From Orychophragmus violaceus (taxonomy: Eukaryota; Streptophyta; Magnoliopsida; Brassicales; Brassicaceae), in the NCBI GenBank assembly GCA_030180135.1, contig CM058234.1, positions 2,914,001-2,978,000 of the forward strand: a stretch of 64,000 nucleotides of DNA, written 5' to 3'. This document shows, piece after piece, positions 22,757-35,261 of the stretch. A program made the translations under genes and the position numbers. The notes beneath the pieces were generated by a model. The model was not told where the DNA came from. It searched no databases and saw only the letters and a list, made by a program, of their open reading frames with translations. Each line of letters opens with the position of its first letter. Positions within the stretch are counted from its first letter, which is position 1.

Positions 22757-25022
22757 ATGGAGAGGGAATTTGAATCAAGGTATGAGATTAATCGGACGGC
22801 GGAGTTCATAATCAGCAAAAGCTTCACCAGAATAGCTTTACAGGTATCAAAACTTTTCTTCACGAGTCGAGTTTCTGAATTTAACTCCTTTCTTAGCTAA
22901 AACTGTTAAGTTAGTGAATTTGAGATGATAAAGCTTACTTTTTTATTCGTCTTTGATTATGTGATAGTTCCCCGATGAGTTGTTAAAGGATTCGACTAAG
23001 GTCGTGAGTGCTCTTAAGAGCAAAACTCGTTTGCTAAGTGAAGATGACAGAGAAGTTAGGTTCTTTGTAATGGCAGACACAACTTATGGTAGTTGCTGCG
23101 TTGATGAAGTTGGAGCTTTGCATATTGATGCTGAATGTGTTGTCCATTATGGACAAACATGTCTAAGCCCGTGAGTCATAAACCACACTGTTCTTGATTT
23201 CATTCCTGTATCTTTGATAAAATGTCTTACTGTGAGATTTTTTGCAGGACATCGGTTCTTCCAGCATTCTTTGTTTTCGGGAAAGCTTCAATAAAAGTCT
23301 CGAGCTGCGTAAATCATTTGCTAGATTACTCATCTAAGAGTGATAAGCCTGTTCTGGTATGTGAACCTAGTTTATGTTTATGGTGAGATAGTGATAAAAT
23401 GGTTCTGTGTTTTTTATTTGTTTTCATTGGTTTCAGATTCTTTATGGACTAGAATACGCTCATGTGATTCCGTGTATTCAAGAAGAGTTAGGATTATCAA
23501 AGGCTGAGTCGCAGTTGAAGTTCTCTGTAGCTAATGTCTTGTGTTCATTCATTAGTCCATCCAAAGATCCTAGAGAATCAATGGAGCATCCACAATCACC
23601 TGGCGAAGAAAGTGGTTCTAATGATAGCTTGTCCTCATCTAGAAATTATAGATTAGGAGGGTTAACTTGGGACTTACCAGAAGGAAGCAGAATCGAGGAC
23701 TATTTACTTTTCTGGATCGGTTCTGACAATTCAGCTTTCGCCAATGTTGTACTCACCTTCAATGGTTGTGACGTAGGTATATGGTATTTTCTTGATCTAC
23801 TGTCTGTTGTTTTACTAACATTCTCATTGTCTTCTCTGACTGTTTTCTTTGCTGATCTTAGTCAGATATGATGCTGAAGAAGATTCTTTGGTGACAGAAT
23901 TTACTCAACAGAGAAGGATACTTCAACGACGGTATGATCACTTGTAGATTATCTCTATGGGTTATCATCTCTACTCCTCATTCAAAGTGATGTGTTTACA
24001 GATATTACTTGGTGGAGAAAGCTAAAGACGCGAATATTATAGGTATTTTGGTGGGGACTCTTGGTGTTGGTAAGTTCATTGACAACTCAATTTATACGTA
24101 TGTGATGTCAAGATTGATAAATATCGTTGACATTGAATTGCAGCTGGTTACCTTCACATGATTCACCATATGCAAGCACTCATATCTGCTGCTGGGAAAA
24201 AATCTTACATTTTGGCCATGGGACGGCCTAACCCGGCCAAACTCGCAAATTTCCCCGAGGTAAGTTTAATAGTGGCTTGTCATTTAACTTTCAACTATCA
24301 AAGTGAGATATGTCAAATGAGTAATTGTTTTTATGTGTTCTGTTTTCTTAGTGTGATGTATTCATTTACATCTCATGCGCCCAAACCGCTCTTTTAGATA
24401 GCAAAGAGTTCATGGCTCCTGTCATCACTCCATTCGAAGCCAATCTTGCTTTTAGCAGGTAGAGAGAGAACTATTGAATCTTTGTAGTTTTTGTATTTGA
24501 TCCAGAGGAGTTTGCTTAATCAGCTTTTTTGGTGTTTCTGTGTTCCAGAGGGAGTGAATGGACAGGTGCATACCTAATGCATTTCCAAGATGTGATTATT
24601 AACTCTTCAAAATCAGAATCAGAAGCACATAGCGGATCAGATGAGCCACGGTTTTCCTTCTTTCAGGGTGGTTACGTAGAAGATCACGATATAAACGGTA
24701 TCATACAAGCTAGATACATTAGCAAACGGTCATTTTTGATCCCATGAGTTTGACAAGTGGTTGGTTACTTACTGCAGATGATGCTAAGAATGGTGAGGAA
24801 GACAGAGGAGAGACAATGGCGTTGGTACAAGCTGCTGAGAAAGCATTGCAATTGAGAGGCAAAGATCATAGCTCACTCGTTAAACAAACCGCTGCAAGAT
24901 CAGGACCTGAGTATTTCCTCAACCGTGCTTATCGTGGTCTGGAGATAAACAGTGACAATACTTCACCTGAGCCTTACTTAGTTGGGAGAAGTGGTAAAGC
25001 TTCCGGATACAAGCACGAGTAA
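22757..25022 (+). CDS. DPH2: Diphthamide biosynthesis protein DPH2
   Basis: Ten exons: 22757-22843, 22968-23170, 23248-23356, 23437-23776, 23862-23931, 24002-24069, 24144-24259, 24352-24458, 24549-24697, 24778-25022; 497 residues. DPH2 partners DPH1 in the [4Fe-4S]/SAM step that adds a 3-amino-3-carboxypropyl group to the diphthamide histidine of eEF2, in the cytosol. Family marks are YGSCCVDE (Cys near 72-73), the HYGQTCLSP motif, VGTLGVAGYLHMIHHMQ, and ISCAQTALLDSKEF (Cys near 340) followed by APVITPFEAN. The exon 4 donor is set at GTAG|GTATAT because only that joins in frame to the next exon (NGCDVVRYDAEED). The gene is intact. A broken duplicate lies 13-39 kb downstream. Confidence 0.94.
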
Positions 25023-25987
25023 CAACTCCAAGAAGTTCACTTTGTCACAAAGAAAACATTCCTACTTGATCTTGATTTGATCAAGGCCTGACAGAACAAT
25101 TTTGAATTTTATTGGTTTCATATGTTCGCAAGTGAAACAAAACTGCGTCCGTGTTTTTATATATGTTAGTAGTCTCAGGTGGTTAGAGCTACGAACACAT
25201 TTCAATTTGAGTAGTATTAAAACCGTACGGAAGAACTTGCTTTTGTACACGAGCTGCTTCATGAAATTAGCACAACATAAAAAAATGAAAGTTGAACCGG
25301 GATATACCCGGAAAAATTCGAGTATTTAGGTACTTAGGATATTTAGACTCAAAGTAACAATGATGTAATTAAGTAACCAATTGATTCAAGTATATTGGAT
25401 TCGAAGTAAACAAATTATAATCGAAGTATCCAATTGGTTCTGATATTTCGTATCCGAAGTAACTAAACTGTAATTAAAGTGTCTGATTACCAAAATTCAA
25501 TTATCCGAAAATAATCTAGTCACTCGAAAATAATCTAATTTACCTAAAATTTATTCGACTAACCCAAAATATTTTATATAACTATTTAAACATATATAAA
25601 ATATTTATTAGATATGATTACATAGATATGATTATATATATTTATAGTTCGAATATCTATTATTTTTGGTCTGGGTTGGGTTTGATATCTGTTTTTTCGG
25701 GTACATCAATTTAGAATCCATTTTGGATATTTACACCCGTTCGGTTCAATTCCTTTAATTTAGATCGGTTTCGGTTCGATTTTTCGGGTCTAAATATTTT
25801 GCCGATTGCTAGTTGAATATAAGATAAAACTTTGTAAAGAAATTAGATAAATCTCATTGATAATGAGGAAAACATAAAGATAACAAAACACAATAAGATA
25901 TGAATACATCAAGACATGGACGTCTTTTATCCCCGGACCAAACATTTCCAGGCATTCACATCCTTACTCATCTAGGATATGAAAAAT
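25023..25987. other. DPH2 3' UTR and decayed TCGAAGT/CCGAAA repeats
   Basis: About 250 bp of likely 3' UTR are followed (25300-25800) by a degenerate array of TTCGAAGTAA, ATCCGAAAATAA and GGTTCGGTT words. No ORF of note. The F-box/jacalin gene ends at 25988. Confidence 0.5.
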
Positions 25988-27603
25988 CTAGCCGGGGGCA
26001 GAGAAGTGGACGCCGAGACCGGTGAGTTGGTCACCAGAGCTTCTTCCATAAAACCCGATGATTTTCGAGTCTCTTTCTCCTCGGAGAACGAAGGACATCC
26101 CGTTAAATAATCCACCATGTATCGTCCAATTTCTCCTGTGCAACCGGAATGCAATCGATGTGATTTGACTCTCAGTGTAGGTCCCCTCCACGGCTTCGAT
26201 GTAGTCATCATCATCGATCATAAGCTGTTAATAAAACCTAGTTAATCAATTCTATGAAGCTAATAAGTTAGAAAATAATTAATAAAACAAGAAACCTCGT
26301 TGTACTGTGGAATATGGGTTGTCGCATTCCCGTGACCAACTCCGGCCACCGTCGCATTATCCTTGATGTAGTCAAACTTGATGAAGACGCCACCAGAATC
26401 GTTTTGTCCTACATATATTTTCTTTACACGGTCGAAGAAGCCATCGTCCCACTCGTTTCCTCCAACTCCATTTCTGGTTTGTGCAAAACAGGATTCAACA
26501 TGCCCCTTACCGCTCATCTTGAACTTGGGAACTTGGACAAGATTAGGAAAATAAGTACAGTGAGGTGGGTGAATATTCTCAACCAAATCGTTTATTTTAA
26601 TTTCATGGAACTTATTTCTCTTAGCAATATAGATGCAAGCCTCTGACACCTTATCATAACAACACAACACGAGACTAAGATATTCTTCATCGATGAAGTA
26701 ACTTGGCGGATGCAAGCTCGTGACTTTTAAACTCGACCATTCAGGAACTGACATATTCATTAACTTGGTCCACTCCACAGCCTCTCCATCTGTATGTTTA
26801 ATTTTCTTTTTGGTCACCCAAATCTCTATATTCCTTGTTTCATAATTTTGCTCTAAATACGAAAATCGATCTTCCCTGTAAACTTGAAGAGATCTAGCAT
26901 CGTTTACATTGGTGATTTTATCAGGTAAGTTACAATAGAATTCAAATCTCTCTGTAGAGAAGATGAAGCTTTGAATAAACTGCTCAGAAGACACTCTATT
27001 AGAAGCAATCCAATACAAAGTTCCATTTAAGGATACACTTGACATTATATAATCCATAGCAAACTTGTACGTTTTCCATTCATTTGCATCAGATTCAAAC
27101 TCAGTGGTCTTAACTTGCCACATTGTATTAGATTCATTAAGGATATAAGTTTGAAAGATCTTGTAATGATTGTCGGGTCTACTGTTGTCATATCCTATCC
27201 CATTGAAACGACAATTTGTTATGGATTTCATCCATTTAATCTGTCTCAACCATGGGTTGCATATCCCGATCCCTTTAGTTGTAGGAAACATCAATAACCC
27301 ATCGCAATATTCGAGTGTCCTGATCATTGGATGTTGAACTCCATTATAACCGGGAATATATTGGGGTAAGTTATGCACCTCTATAGATGGACCATCAAGT
27401 TTAACATCCACCAAACAAAACTTGGATTTGGCTAGCAAGATGAAATGTGGACGGGCACGAGCCAAATGATCGTTGACAAAAAATTTGTCCTTGATAAGAG
27501 CGTTCCATCGTTTGCAAACAGATCTGAAACGAGTAAGAGACTTTGCTGGAGCCAGAGAGAATATCTTTTCCTCCAATTCCCACGGAAGTTTCTCTTGTTG
27601 CAT
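25988..27603 (-). CDS. F-box protein with FBA_1 region fused to a C-terminal jacalin lectin domain
   Basis: Two exons on the minus strand: 27603-26296 and 26224-25988, joined in phase 0; 514 residues. The F-box is at residues 4-45 (LPWELEEKIFSLAPAKSLTRFRSVCKRWNALI). An F-box-associated beta-propeller-like region follows to about 370 (ICNPWLRQIKWM, GIGYDN, SLNGTLYWIA). The last 135 residues are a mannose-binding jacalin fold: WDDGFFDRVKKIYVGQ, FIKFDY, VAGVGHG, and in exon 2 EAVEGTYTESQITSIAFR, FVLRGERDSKIIGFYGRSS and LTGLGVHF. The F-box would dock to SKP1/cullin; the lectin part may recognise glycan-bearing or other substrates (inference). I recall At3g59610 being described as F-box/jacalin. 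No lesion is seen. Confidence 0.9.
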
Positions 27604-28027
27604 TGTATTTTTTTTTTGTATGGAAGAGGTTTATGATTAAAAAAACAACTACACCACAATAAGATAGATGGATTTGTATATGTAGCAGAATTATATAACT
27701 TACATTGTTACACTACAACACAAAGAAACTAAGAAATTAATAATTACAATAGGTGGAACAATCTAGAAAGTTTTAAAAATTCTAGGTCTTTTCCCCAAAA
27801 TAACTATAAAATTAAAATGAGATAAATATGTATTTAAGTTTAGATTGGATGTGTCATGAAATAAAATAAAATGAGTTAAATTTAAAATGTGTCTCTTTTC
27901 AATATTAATCTTTTATTATTATTAGATAGATTGATTAAAAGGAAATAAATATAAACCAAATAAGATTATATTTTGGATTGGATGTGTAATGTGACTAAGT
28001 AGATTTATCTCCACAAATAAATAATTA

Positions 28028-28055
28028 CTAGATGACTTGTCCGCACCTTGTGCAG
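28028..28055 (-). mobile_element. Possible Helitron 3' terminus
   Basis: Read on the minus strand, GCACAAGGTGC (a short hairpin) is followed 11 bases later by CTAG and a host T, the usual layout of a Helitron right end. The matching TC start was not found, so the body is undefined. Confidence 0.35.
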
Positions 28056-29488
28056 AATGAATGATTTTGTCGAGAATTGTTTCATTTTATTTAGGAGAAA
28101 ATATATGTATAAATATTAGAAACCTTACACATTTGAATTGAAGCGTGATTTTATAAAAATGAAAATAAGAATAATAAAAATTTGAAAATATTAAAATAGA
28201 ATATTATTGAAAAGAAACACAATAACTATTTGAAATAAACACCTAAATAGCTGTTAAAATAAGTGAAAAAATTAGGTAACTTCAATATCTCGAAAAGCAA
28301 ACCATGCATCTCAGAATGTGTCATAATCATTAATCGTATTTAGATCAAAATAGCATAATGGTATTCTTATTACATCCAATAGAAAGCGTAAGTAATATAA
28401 TTCTCCAATTTCTTCTGCATATACTGGTAAATCATATAAAAGCGATTTACCTTTTATGCAGAGTTTCCATTCGTGCCTTTTATGATCTCAAACAAATTTA
28501 GTTGTTATTTATGAATATAGAAGACGTCTTGCTTGGAGATAAACCTGATTGCATTTCATCCATACTTGAAATTTACCTTCGTTTTGTTGATATTCCAAAC
28601 CGACATCATCGGCGATAAAAACTTATGAAGAAGGAAGAACAATAGACAAAAAATTTCATAGGAACAGTTAAACGTTTTAAATTACCCGAAACAAATTTAT
28701 ATCTGAAAAAGAGAAACATTTTAAACAAAAATCAAAATGTATATAATATGAAAAAAAACTAAGATGCTAAAAATTTCAAAAAAAAAAAAACTTATAGCTT
28801 CCATTAGAAATGAAAATATCAATGATATAAATCTGAAGACAATATCAAAATATATAGTACTATGATATTATGGTTTCTTAGAAAAATACATAGTAACTTT
28901 TTTGATATTTTCACAGGATTATATTGGTTGGTGTGATTTACTATTGGTTAGTTAGAAGGAAATTGCATGAAATTTGAATATTCTATAGATTTATTATTGT
29001 TACATCTAGTTAAGTTTTGCTCAATAACAATAAGGTACAACAAACTAATAACAAAAATATATATTAAGTGATTATAAATTTTAGCGATCTTAATGTTGGT
29101 AGATTAATGTTGGTAGATGTATACTTTTTGTCAAAAGTTTACCTGTTTTAGTATTTTACCTCAAGTCTTCATATTCAACTACTCTAACAAATACAACCAC
29201 TCAAATAGTTAAATTGATGCAACAAAATTCGATAGTCCAACACTAATTTTAGTTAATTTTATTAGATTTTTTTATTTAACTTATAGGAAATCTAAAATAT
29301 TACTGTTGATTTAATATAACATTTGATTAACATGAATTTTATTTCTTGTTGATTGTTAATAATTTTCAAAAATAATATAAATAGGTTATAGATGTTTTGG
29401 ATTTATTCAAGATTGAACCAAATGTTTAGGTTATTATATACATGATTATTATTAATGATTTATCTTAGTATTCATAGGTGTAGGCAAG

Positions 29489-29610
29489 AAAACCGAACCG
29501 ACCCGAACCAACCGAAACTAAACCGACCCAAACCAAACCATATTATTTATATAACTCAATCAGTTGTTGTTTTACTTAACCCAAATGGTTCGGTTCGGTT
29601 TTACCGATAA
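29489..29610. repeat. CCGAACC inverted repeat
   Basis: AACCGAACCGACCCGAACCA on the left is mirrored by GGTTCGGTTCGGTTTTACCG on the right around an AT-rich loop, giving an imperfect hairpin of about 120 bp. It is of the same word class as other arrays in the window. Confidence 0.55.
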
Positions 29611-29658
29611 CCCAATGTGCTTATTTACTTATTTTTATTTATTTATTTTTATTAATAA

Positions 29659-30987
29659 TCAATACTATTAAAAAATTGGAGTTTGTCCATGGTACATAAA
29701 TGTTGTTCATGAAATTTGCCCTTGATATTATTAGGATTTGTAACCTTCATTAAGGGTAATTAGGGAATATAACATTATCTCTACAATTCATGTTTCCAAA
29801 CAAGACAAATATTAAACATGTAACCAAACAACCAAAATCTAATAGGTCCCACTTTCCTAATTAATTAAAATCAAAACAAATTAATTGATAAATATAATGA
29901 ATAATTTATACATCAACTATTATATATAAATTAAGATTCTCTAATTTATGATCTTAATTTATGATTTAATTCAAAATATATTTATAATATATTTTAATAT
30001 CTTTTTTATTTTGTTTCAAAATATATATATATATATATATACACATATTACGATTGATGTTTTTACGATTGTACTTTTTAGCAGGTTTTTCCATCAAACT
30101 GAAAAATATTTAATTAATTAAACGGTTGAAAAATTAATTAACCAATCTCGATTATAAATTTTCTATAAAAAAATTCGCATATAGTAAATAATTTCAGCTG
30201 ATATATTTTAAAATTAATAAAATATTAAAATGATTTCATACTTATATTATTCAAATATTTGAAATATATTTTAATATCTTTTTATTTTGTTTCAAATATA
30301 TATATATATACACATATTACGATTGATGTTTTTACGATTGTACTTTTTAGCAGGTTTTTCCATCAAACTGACAAATATTTAATTAATTAAACGGGTTGAA
30401 AATTTAATTAGCCAATCTCAATTATAAATTTTCTAAAAAAAATCCGCATATAGTAAATAATTTCAGCTGATATATTTTAAAATTAATAAAATAATAAAAT
30501 GATTTCATACTTATATTATTCAAATATTTGAAGCGTCAAATTATGCTTTATGTTTGAATGAAGTTTTTAACGGATAGTTCCATCAAATTTGCAAATTATA
30601 TATACGACTACAACATGTATTTTATAAAATAATATTTTAGATAAATAAAATAACAATTAAACATATACCACAAAACTTTTACAATAGTTGTTTTCACATA
30701 TATATATTTTTCCAAACTATGATCTTACGATACAACGCAGATTAAAATATATAATGCGAAATCGTTATTTTAATCTCTTAATCCTTACGATATATCTCCT
30801 CCAAATAACACATAATTCATTTAAAAAAAAACTAAATTGCTAACTCACTGTTTATAATGTTGGTTAAACAATTATAATGAAAATTAGATTACATAATTAA
30901 AAATCTAAACTACTATTAACAAAATGAATAAAAAGTAAAATTTGTAAAGAAAATTAAACCCGCACTTAAGTGTGGGTCAAAATCTAG
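29659..30987 (+). mobile_element. Non-autonomous Helitron
   Basis: The 5' end is TCAATACTATTAAAAAATTG preceded by a host A. The 3' end carries the hairpin CCCGCACTTAAGTGTGGG (30959-30976), then TCAAAAT and CTAG, followed by a host T. Insertion between A and T without target duplication, a TC start, a CTRR end and a hairpin 8-12 bases before the end are the Helitron hallmarks. No Rep/helicase ORF is present. Its core holds a tandem duplication. Confidence 0.75.
29988..30533 (+). repeat. Tandem duplication of about 275 bp inside the Helitron
   Basis: Two adjacent copies (about 29988-30265 and 30266-30533) share the same order of words: ATATATTTTAATATC, an AT dinucleotide run, ACACATATTACGATTGATG, GCAGGTTTTTCCATCAAACT, TTTCAGCTGATATATT. 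They differ by scattered substitutions and AT-run length. Confidence 0.75.
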
Positions 30988-31095
30988 TAGTATTATAAAT
31001 TATGGATATATTCAAATCTAGAAGAGGTGTAGGTGGATTTTTGGTTGACTTCACATGTGAAAAATCTAATCTGTTGGAGTTTACGGCAGACAAAC

Positions 31096-31527
31096 ATGTA
31101 CCCCTATCAATCAAAAGTTGAGAAAAACAAATGTCAAAAACAAATTCAATTAAATAATTTATGGCTAAACATTTTTAAATGCAAATTCATATCTAATTTG
31201 AATCATGATAATAAATCAATACCTTTTCGTTTTGATTATATGTACCCCTATCAATCAAAAGTTCAGAAAAACAAATGTCAAAAACAAATTCAATTAAATA
31301 ATTTATGGCTAAATATTTTTAAATGCAAATTCATATCTAATTTGAATCATGATAATAAATCAATACCTTTTCGTTTTGCTTACATGTACCCCTATCAATC
31401 AAAAGTTCAGAAAAACAAATGTCAAAAACAAATTCAATTAAATAATTTATGGCTAAATATTTTTAAATGCAAATTCATATCTAATTTGAATCATGATAAT
31501 AAATCAATACATTTTCGTTTTGCTTAG
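31096..31527 (+). repeat. Three tandem 144-bp units
   Basis: Units start at 31096, 31240 and 31384 (ATGTACCCCTATCAATCAAA) and are almost identical. Because 144 is a multiple of three, the frame stays open and predicts a 48-residue repeat (MYPYQSKV...KSIPFRFAY) that ends in TAG just after the third unit. Further decayed units of the 3' part (ATGATAAT..AAATCAATACCTTTT) continue to about 31700. No promoter, homology or codon signature argues for a protein; I read it as a minisatellite. Confidence 0.7.
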
Positions 31528-32459
31528 TATAATACAAATCTGTAAAATCATAAATAGCTCAATATAAAATATGGAACCATGATAATTATAAGAAATCAAT
31601 ACCTTTTGTTTGGTTTGATATAAAACAATCGTCAATACCACAATACTAAATTAGAACTATGTTAATTGTAAGAAAATGCATACCTATCGTTTGATTTGGT
31701 ATGTTACATATTTGCAAATTCATCAAAACCACAAAAAATTAGACTAATATTAATTTCAAACAAAAGAAATGATTCGAGATGTGGATGTTATGAGGCTGTG
31801 AGAGGCTATATTTATAAGGTTAATAATATTTAGGGTTGCACTAAGTTTTCGAAATCTTCTTTTAGAATATTAGAATATTCTGTGAGATATTTTTTTAAAA
31901 AATTTGATCACTATTGTCGATACTTATTAGTTGCTATATTTTAGGTTGGATTTTTGTTTGAATTTGAAAAGTAAGGAAATAAAATATAAAATAAATATAA
32001 AATGTAATCTAAATTTATGGGAAGAAGTTAAGATTATAATTCGAAAGTTTAGGAAACCACATTTAATTATTTAGTTAGTTTAATTGTTGAATTTTGCTTT
32101 TTTAAATCAAAAACTTTTCTAAATAAATTTTGATATATTTTTAATGTTGAAAAAGCTCTCGACCAATCAAAACATTTCATTAAAGTTATGTCATCAATGA
32201 CATCATAGTTTTGATTGGCCAAGAATCATCCACATAATCGATTTCAATAATTCGACTTCGCAAATAATATATAGTAGATATCAAAAGTTGTACCAAATAT
32301 ATGAAATCCGGAAACTATATTGAAACTAGAAAGAAGATGATGACAATCGACAGATGTGTCAAACTTTTTCATCGGTGGCCTGTTCTTTTAGCTATCCCAG
32401 CGATAGCTGCAACGATCAAAAATTAACAAATAGGAGAGAGAAAGTTGATTCTGTGGTTC
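31528..32459. other. AT-rich DNA left of element D
   Basis: Contains decayed extensions of the 144-bp repeat and a short inverted pair, CCAATCAAAAC (about 32164) and GTTTTGATTGGCC (about 32209). An ATG at about 32336 opens a 29-codon reading frame that I do not recognise. No gene is supported. Confidence 0.4.
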
Positions 32460-33641
32460 TGATATACCATGGATTTTAGGGATTTTAACCATGGTATATG
32501 TCTTATTTATTGAGACTTATGTTATGTTTTGGAGTCTTTTAGTTATGTTTACAGGTCTAGACACGTTTGGAGCGGAATTGGAGTTATTGGAGCATTCTGG
32601 AGCATTTTGGAGATTAAACCCGAGAGGAAGAGTTCACTGCCCGTTTCACAGACCTGTGTCGATCGACACAGAAGGTGCATCGATCGACACAAGGTCGAAG
32701 TAGGCAAATTCTCGGCGTTTAATGAGAAGGATTGGATATTGCACTTTTTCCCAGAAGTTTCCCATAATTACAAAGAAGCCTCAGCCGACTTTAGACCATT
32801 ATATTAGGGTTTTTAAGCCATTGTTTAGGCTATGCTTTACTTACACTTTATTTTATTTTCAGAGAGAGTTAGGGGCTGATCCTGCTCTCGAAAGAGAGAG
32901 GATTTCGAACCCCAGTTCTTTATTTGATTTTATAATATTTGGTTTTCTATTCATGATGATTTATGTTTCGATGATCATGTCTGAGTAGATTACCTGTTAG
33001 GTTTAGGGATTCTCATTAGGGATTTCATGGAATTATAGGTTAATCAATCTGTAGGGATTCATACTTGCTAGTTCTTTATCTAGGATTGTTCTTAATGCTT
33101 AATCTGAAGTAGCTATCCAGATTTATGATGTTAGGTTGATTGATGCAACGACAGTTGGTTGATTAGCTAGAAAGAACCTAGATGAGCAATTGAATTACTC
33201 GCAAAGGAATTTGGTTTAATTAGATTGTGAACATATCGAACTTGGAATTGAAGCTGGTTTAATCTGTTAGTAATTGCAAAGGAATTTGGATTACTGCACT
33301 TAAACTTAGAGAATTCTCGCAATGACAGTTGGTTAATTCTATATCTGTGTTTGAGTTCTAGAACAGTTCCTAATTAGATCCCGCTTGATTGATTGCATGT
33401 GTTCCTGATTTCCTGAGAACTCCCTAGACTTAACGCTTTGCCTCCTTGCTTACAAACTCGCTATTGATTTACTTTTCTGCATTGCTTTTTAGTTTCTAAT
33501 CATATTTGCTTTCTCCTAGTTTAATCTCTTCTGTTTTATAATCTATCGTTGACCGGAGTCCCTGTGGATTCGATACCCTAAGTACTACAACTACATCACT
33601 GTGCACTTGCAGTTAGTATAGGGATAATTCTTGACCTATCA
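32460..33641 (+). repeat. 5' LTR of element D
   Basis: 1182 bp, TG...CA ends. Contains the palindrome TGTGTCGATCGACACA (32655-32670) and a second CGATCG-core copy 5 bp later. Confidence 0.9.
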
Positions 33642-33877
33642 AGTTTTTGGCGCCGTTGCCGGGGACTCTTTTGAGTCTTCGATAGATTTGAACTTAGGGT
33701 TTAGACTAGGTTTTTCGTTTTTAATTTTTGCTACTAATTTTTTTTTTTTCTGTTCTTGCGTTTCAGGTACGCCTGTAATCGCCTTGCATCGATCGACACG
33801 GTCCTGTGTGTCGATCTACACATCTTCGAGCTTGCAACGATCGATGCTACACTATATCGATCGACACATCACGTAAG

Positions 33878-35261
33878 ATGATGGGAATGATGGAACATAT
33901 GTTGGAAAATCAGCAGAATAACTCATTCTGCAGAGGCTATATATGGTTCCTATTCATTCACCAGAGATTATGAATCTCCATCATATCAGCCTTTTCCTCC
34001 TCAAAATAAACAATCTGATAAGCTGATAAGCATGATGGAGCGGTTATTGGAGAAGCAGGAAGAAGATTTGAACTACATCAGTGGCTCTGGATTCCAAGGA
34101 AACAGGTTTAGTAATCAGCAAGGTAACAAGTTCTTTAATGGTGGACAGAGGAGTGCTTTCACAAGCAATCAGAACTCTTCTGTATATGGACAGACTGCTG
34201 ATTATCAGAAGCCTTTGCAGCAAGGTAATTCTCATCAGAGAATCTATGAATCTTATCAGACACCTCCTGCTGCTAATGCTTATAAGAGCAAGATGGAATC
34301 CATGATGGAGCAGTTGCTAGAGGATCAGACCAAGACTGCTGTAGACCTCGACAGGAAGCTGGATGCTATACATGAGAATCTGAATGGGAAGTTTGAATCT
34401 CTAAGCACACATGTGAAGAAGCTAGATGTTCAAGTTCAACAAACAGATGGAGCAATACAAAGGCATAATGAAGCTAGGACAGCTGAACGGAAGCAATCCA
34501 TCAAAGCTGTGACCTTAAGAGATGATATTGAGTTGTTAGGAGAAGAAGAGAGCATAATCTCGGATTTTCTGGATGAATATTGTCTGTCTGAGACATGCAT
34601 CGATCGACACAACTCGTGCATCGATCGATACAACCCCGATCCGTCTAATGGAATTGAGCATAATCGCCTTGTGTCGATCGACACACCTACTGCATCGATC
34701 AACACAGATCGCAGACGAGACCAGAAGCCTGCAACAGTCCCAGAACGAGTCTATAGGCCCATTGTGCCATATCCTAAGGTTCCTAAACCCTCTAAACAGG
34801 AGCTAGAAGTGGCTAACTGCATGAAAGTGATAGATAAGGAGCTGAAAGAAACACCACCAACTGAAGCTTCGCGAGTTCATGCAAAGAAGATGATATCCAC
34901 CGATGGTAATTTGAAAAAAGAAGTGCAGATTGGTGGAACTACAATATCTGATAGTGGAGAGAAGAAGATGGCGGTTCCTCTTGAACCTGCTCTAACATCT
35001 TCAGAGCCTGCAACCGCTCATAAGCAGAAAGCTCCAGACATCAGATCTGCACCAAAGGTAAGGTATAAATCACTTAAGCTTAAACCTCCTGACCGCATTG
35101 CTTTGAATGCAGAAAAATGCAGTGTCCCACCCAAGGTTTGCTCCCGCCTTGCTTCTACTCCTTCGTTCCTTGGAAAACCTCATGATCTGAAAGCCTATAC
35201 ACCTCCTTGGATGAAGAGATATTTACAGAGACACTCAAAGTCTCTATTGAAGCCGCCTTGA
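33878..35261 (+). pseudogene. Truncated Athila gag of element D
   Basis: A short ATG frame (33878, MMGMMEHMLENQ) soon stops. The main open frame, from 34032 to 35261 in another frame, encodes only the back half of the gag region: GSGFQGNRF, a Gln/Asn-rich stretch, a coiled-coil (KLDAIHENLNGKFESLSTHV) and the end TPPWMKRYLQRHSKSLL, which parallels the end of element B's gag-pro. The capsid-like core and the protease found in B are missing. Two copies of the CGATCG motif pair are translated inside it (CIDRHNSCIDR, VSIDTPTASI). Confidence 0.75.

Larger units (their letters stand above)
27604..29658. other. AT-rich intergenic DNA
   Basis: No gene is visible. It holds a possible Helitron 3' end (28028-28055), a poly-A/T-rich middle and a CCGAACC inverted repeat (29489-29610), each listed separately. 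The rest is unstructured AT-rich sequence. Confidence 0.5.

Noticed and set aside
29000..32300. CRISPR-like spacing of repeats
   Set aside because: Plant nuclear context; the repeats are adjacent 144-bp or ~275-bp tandem units with no unique spacers.
32600..33000. 92-165 residue frames in the LTRs of D (also at 36600-37112, 39890-40102 and 52556-52847) as genes
   Set aside because: They lie within long terminal repeats, recur in each LTR copy and show no conserved protein features.
34032..35261. 409-residue frame in element D as a host gene
   Set aside because: Its position between a tRNA-Asp primer site and a purine tract, and its match in layout to element B gag, identify it as retroelement gag.
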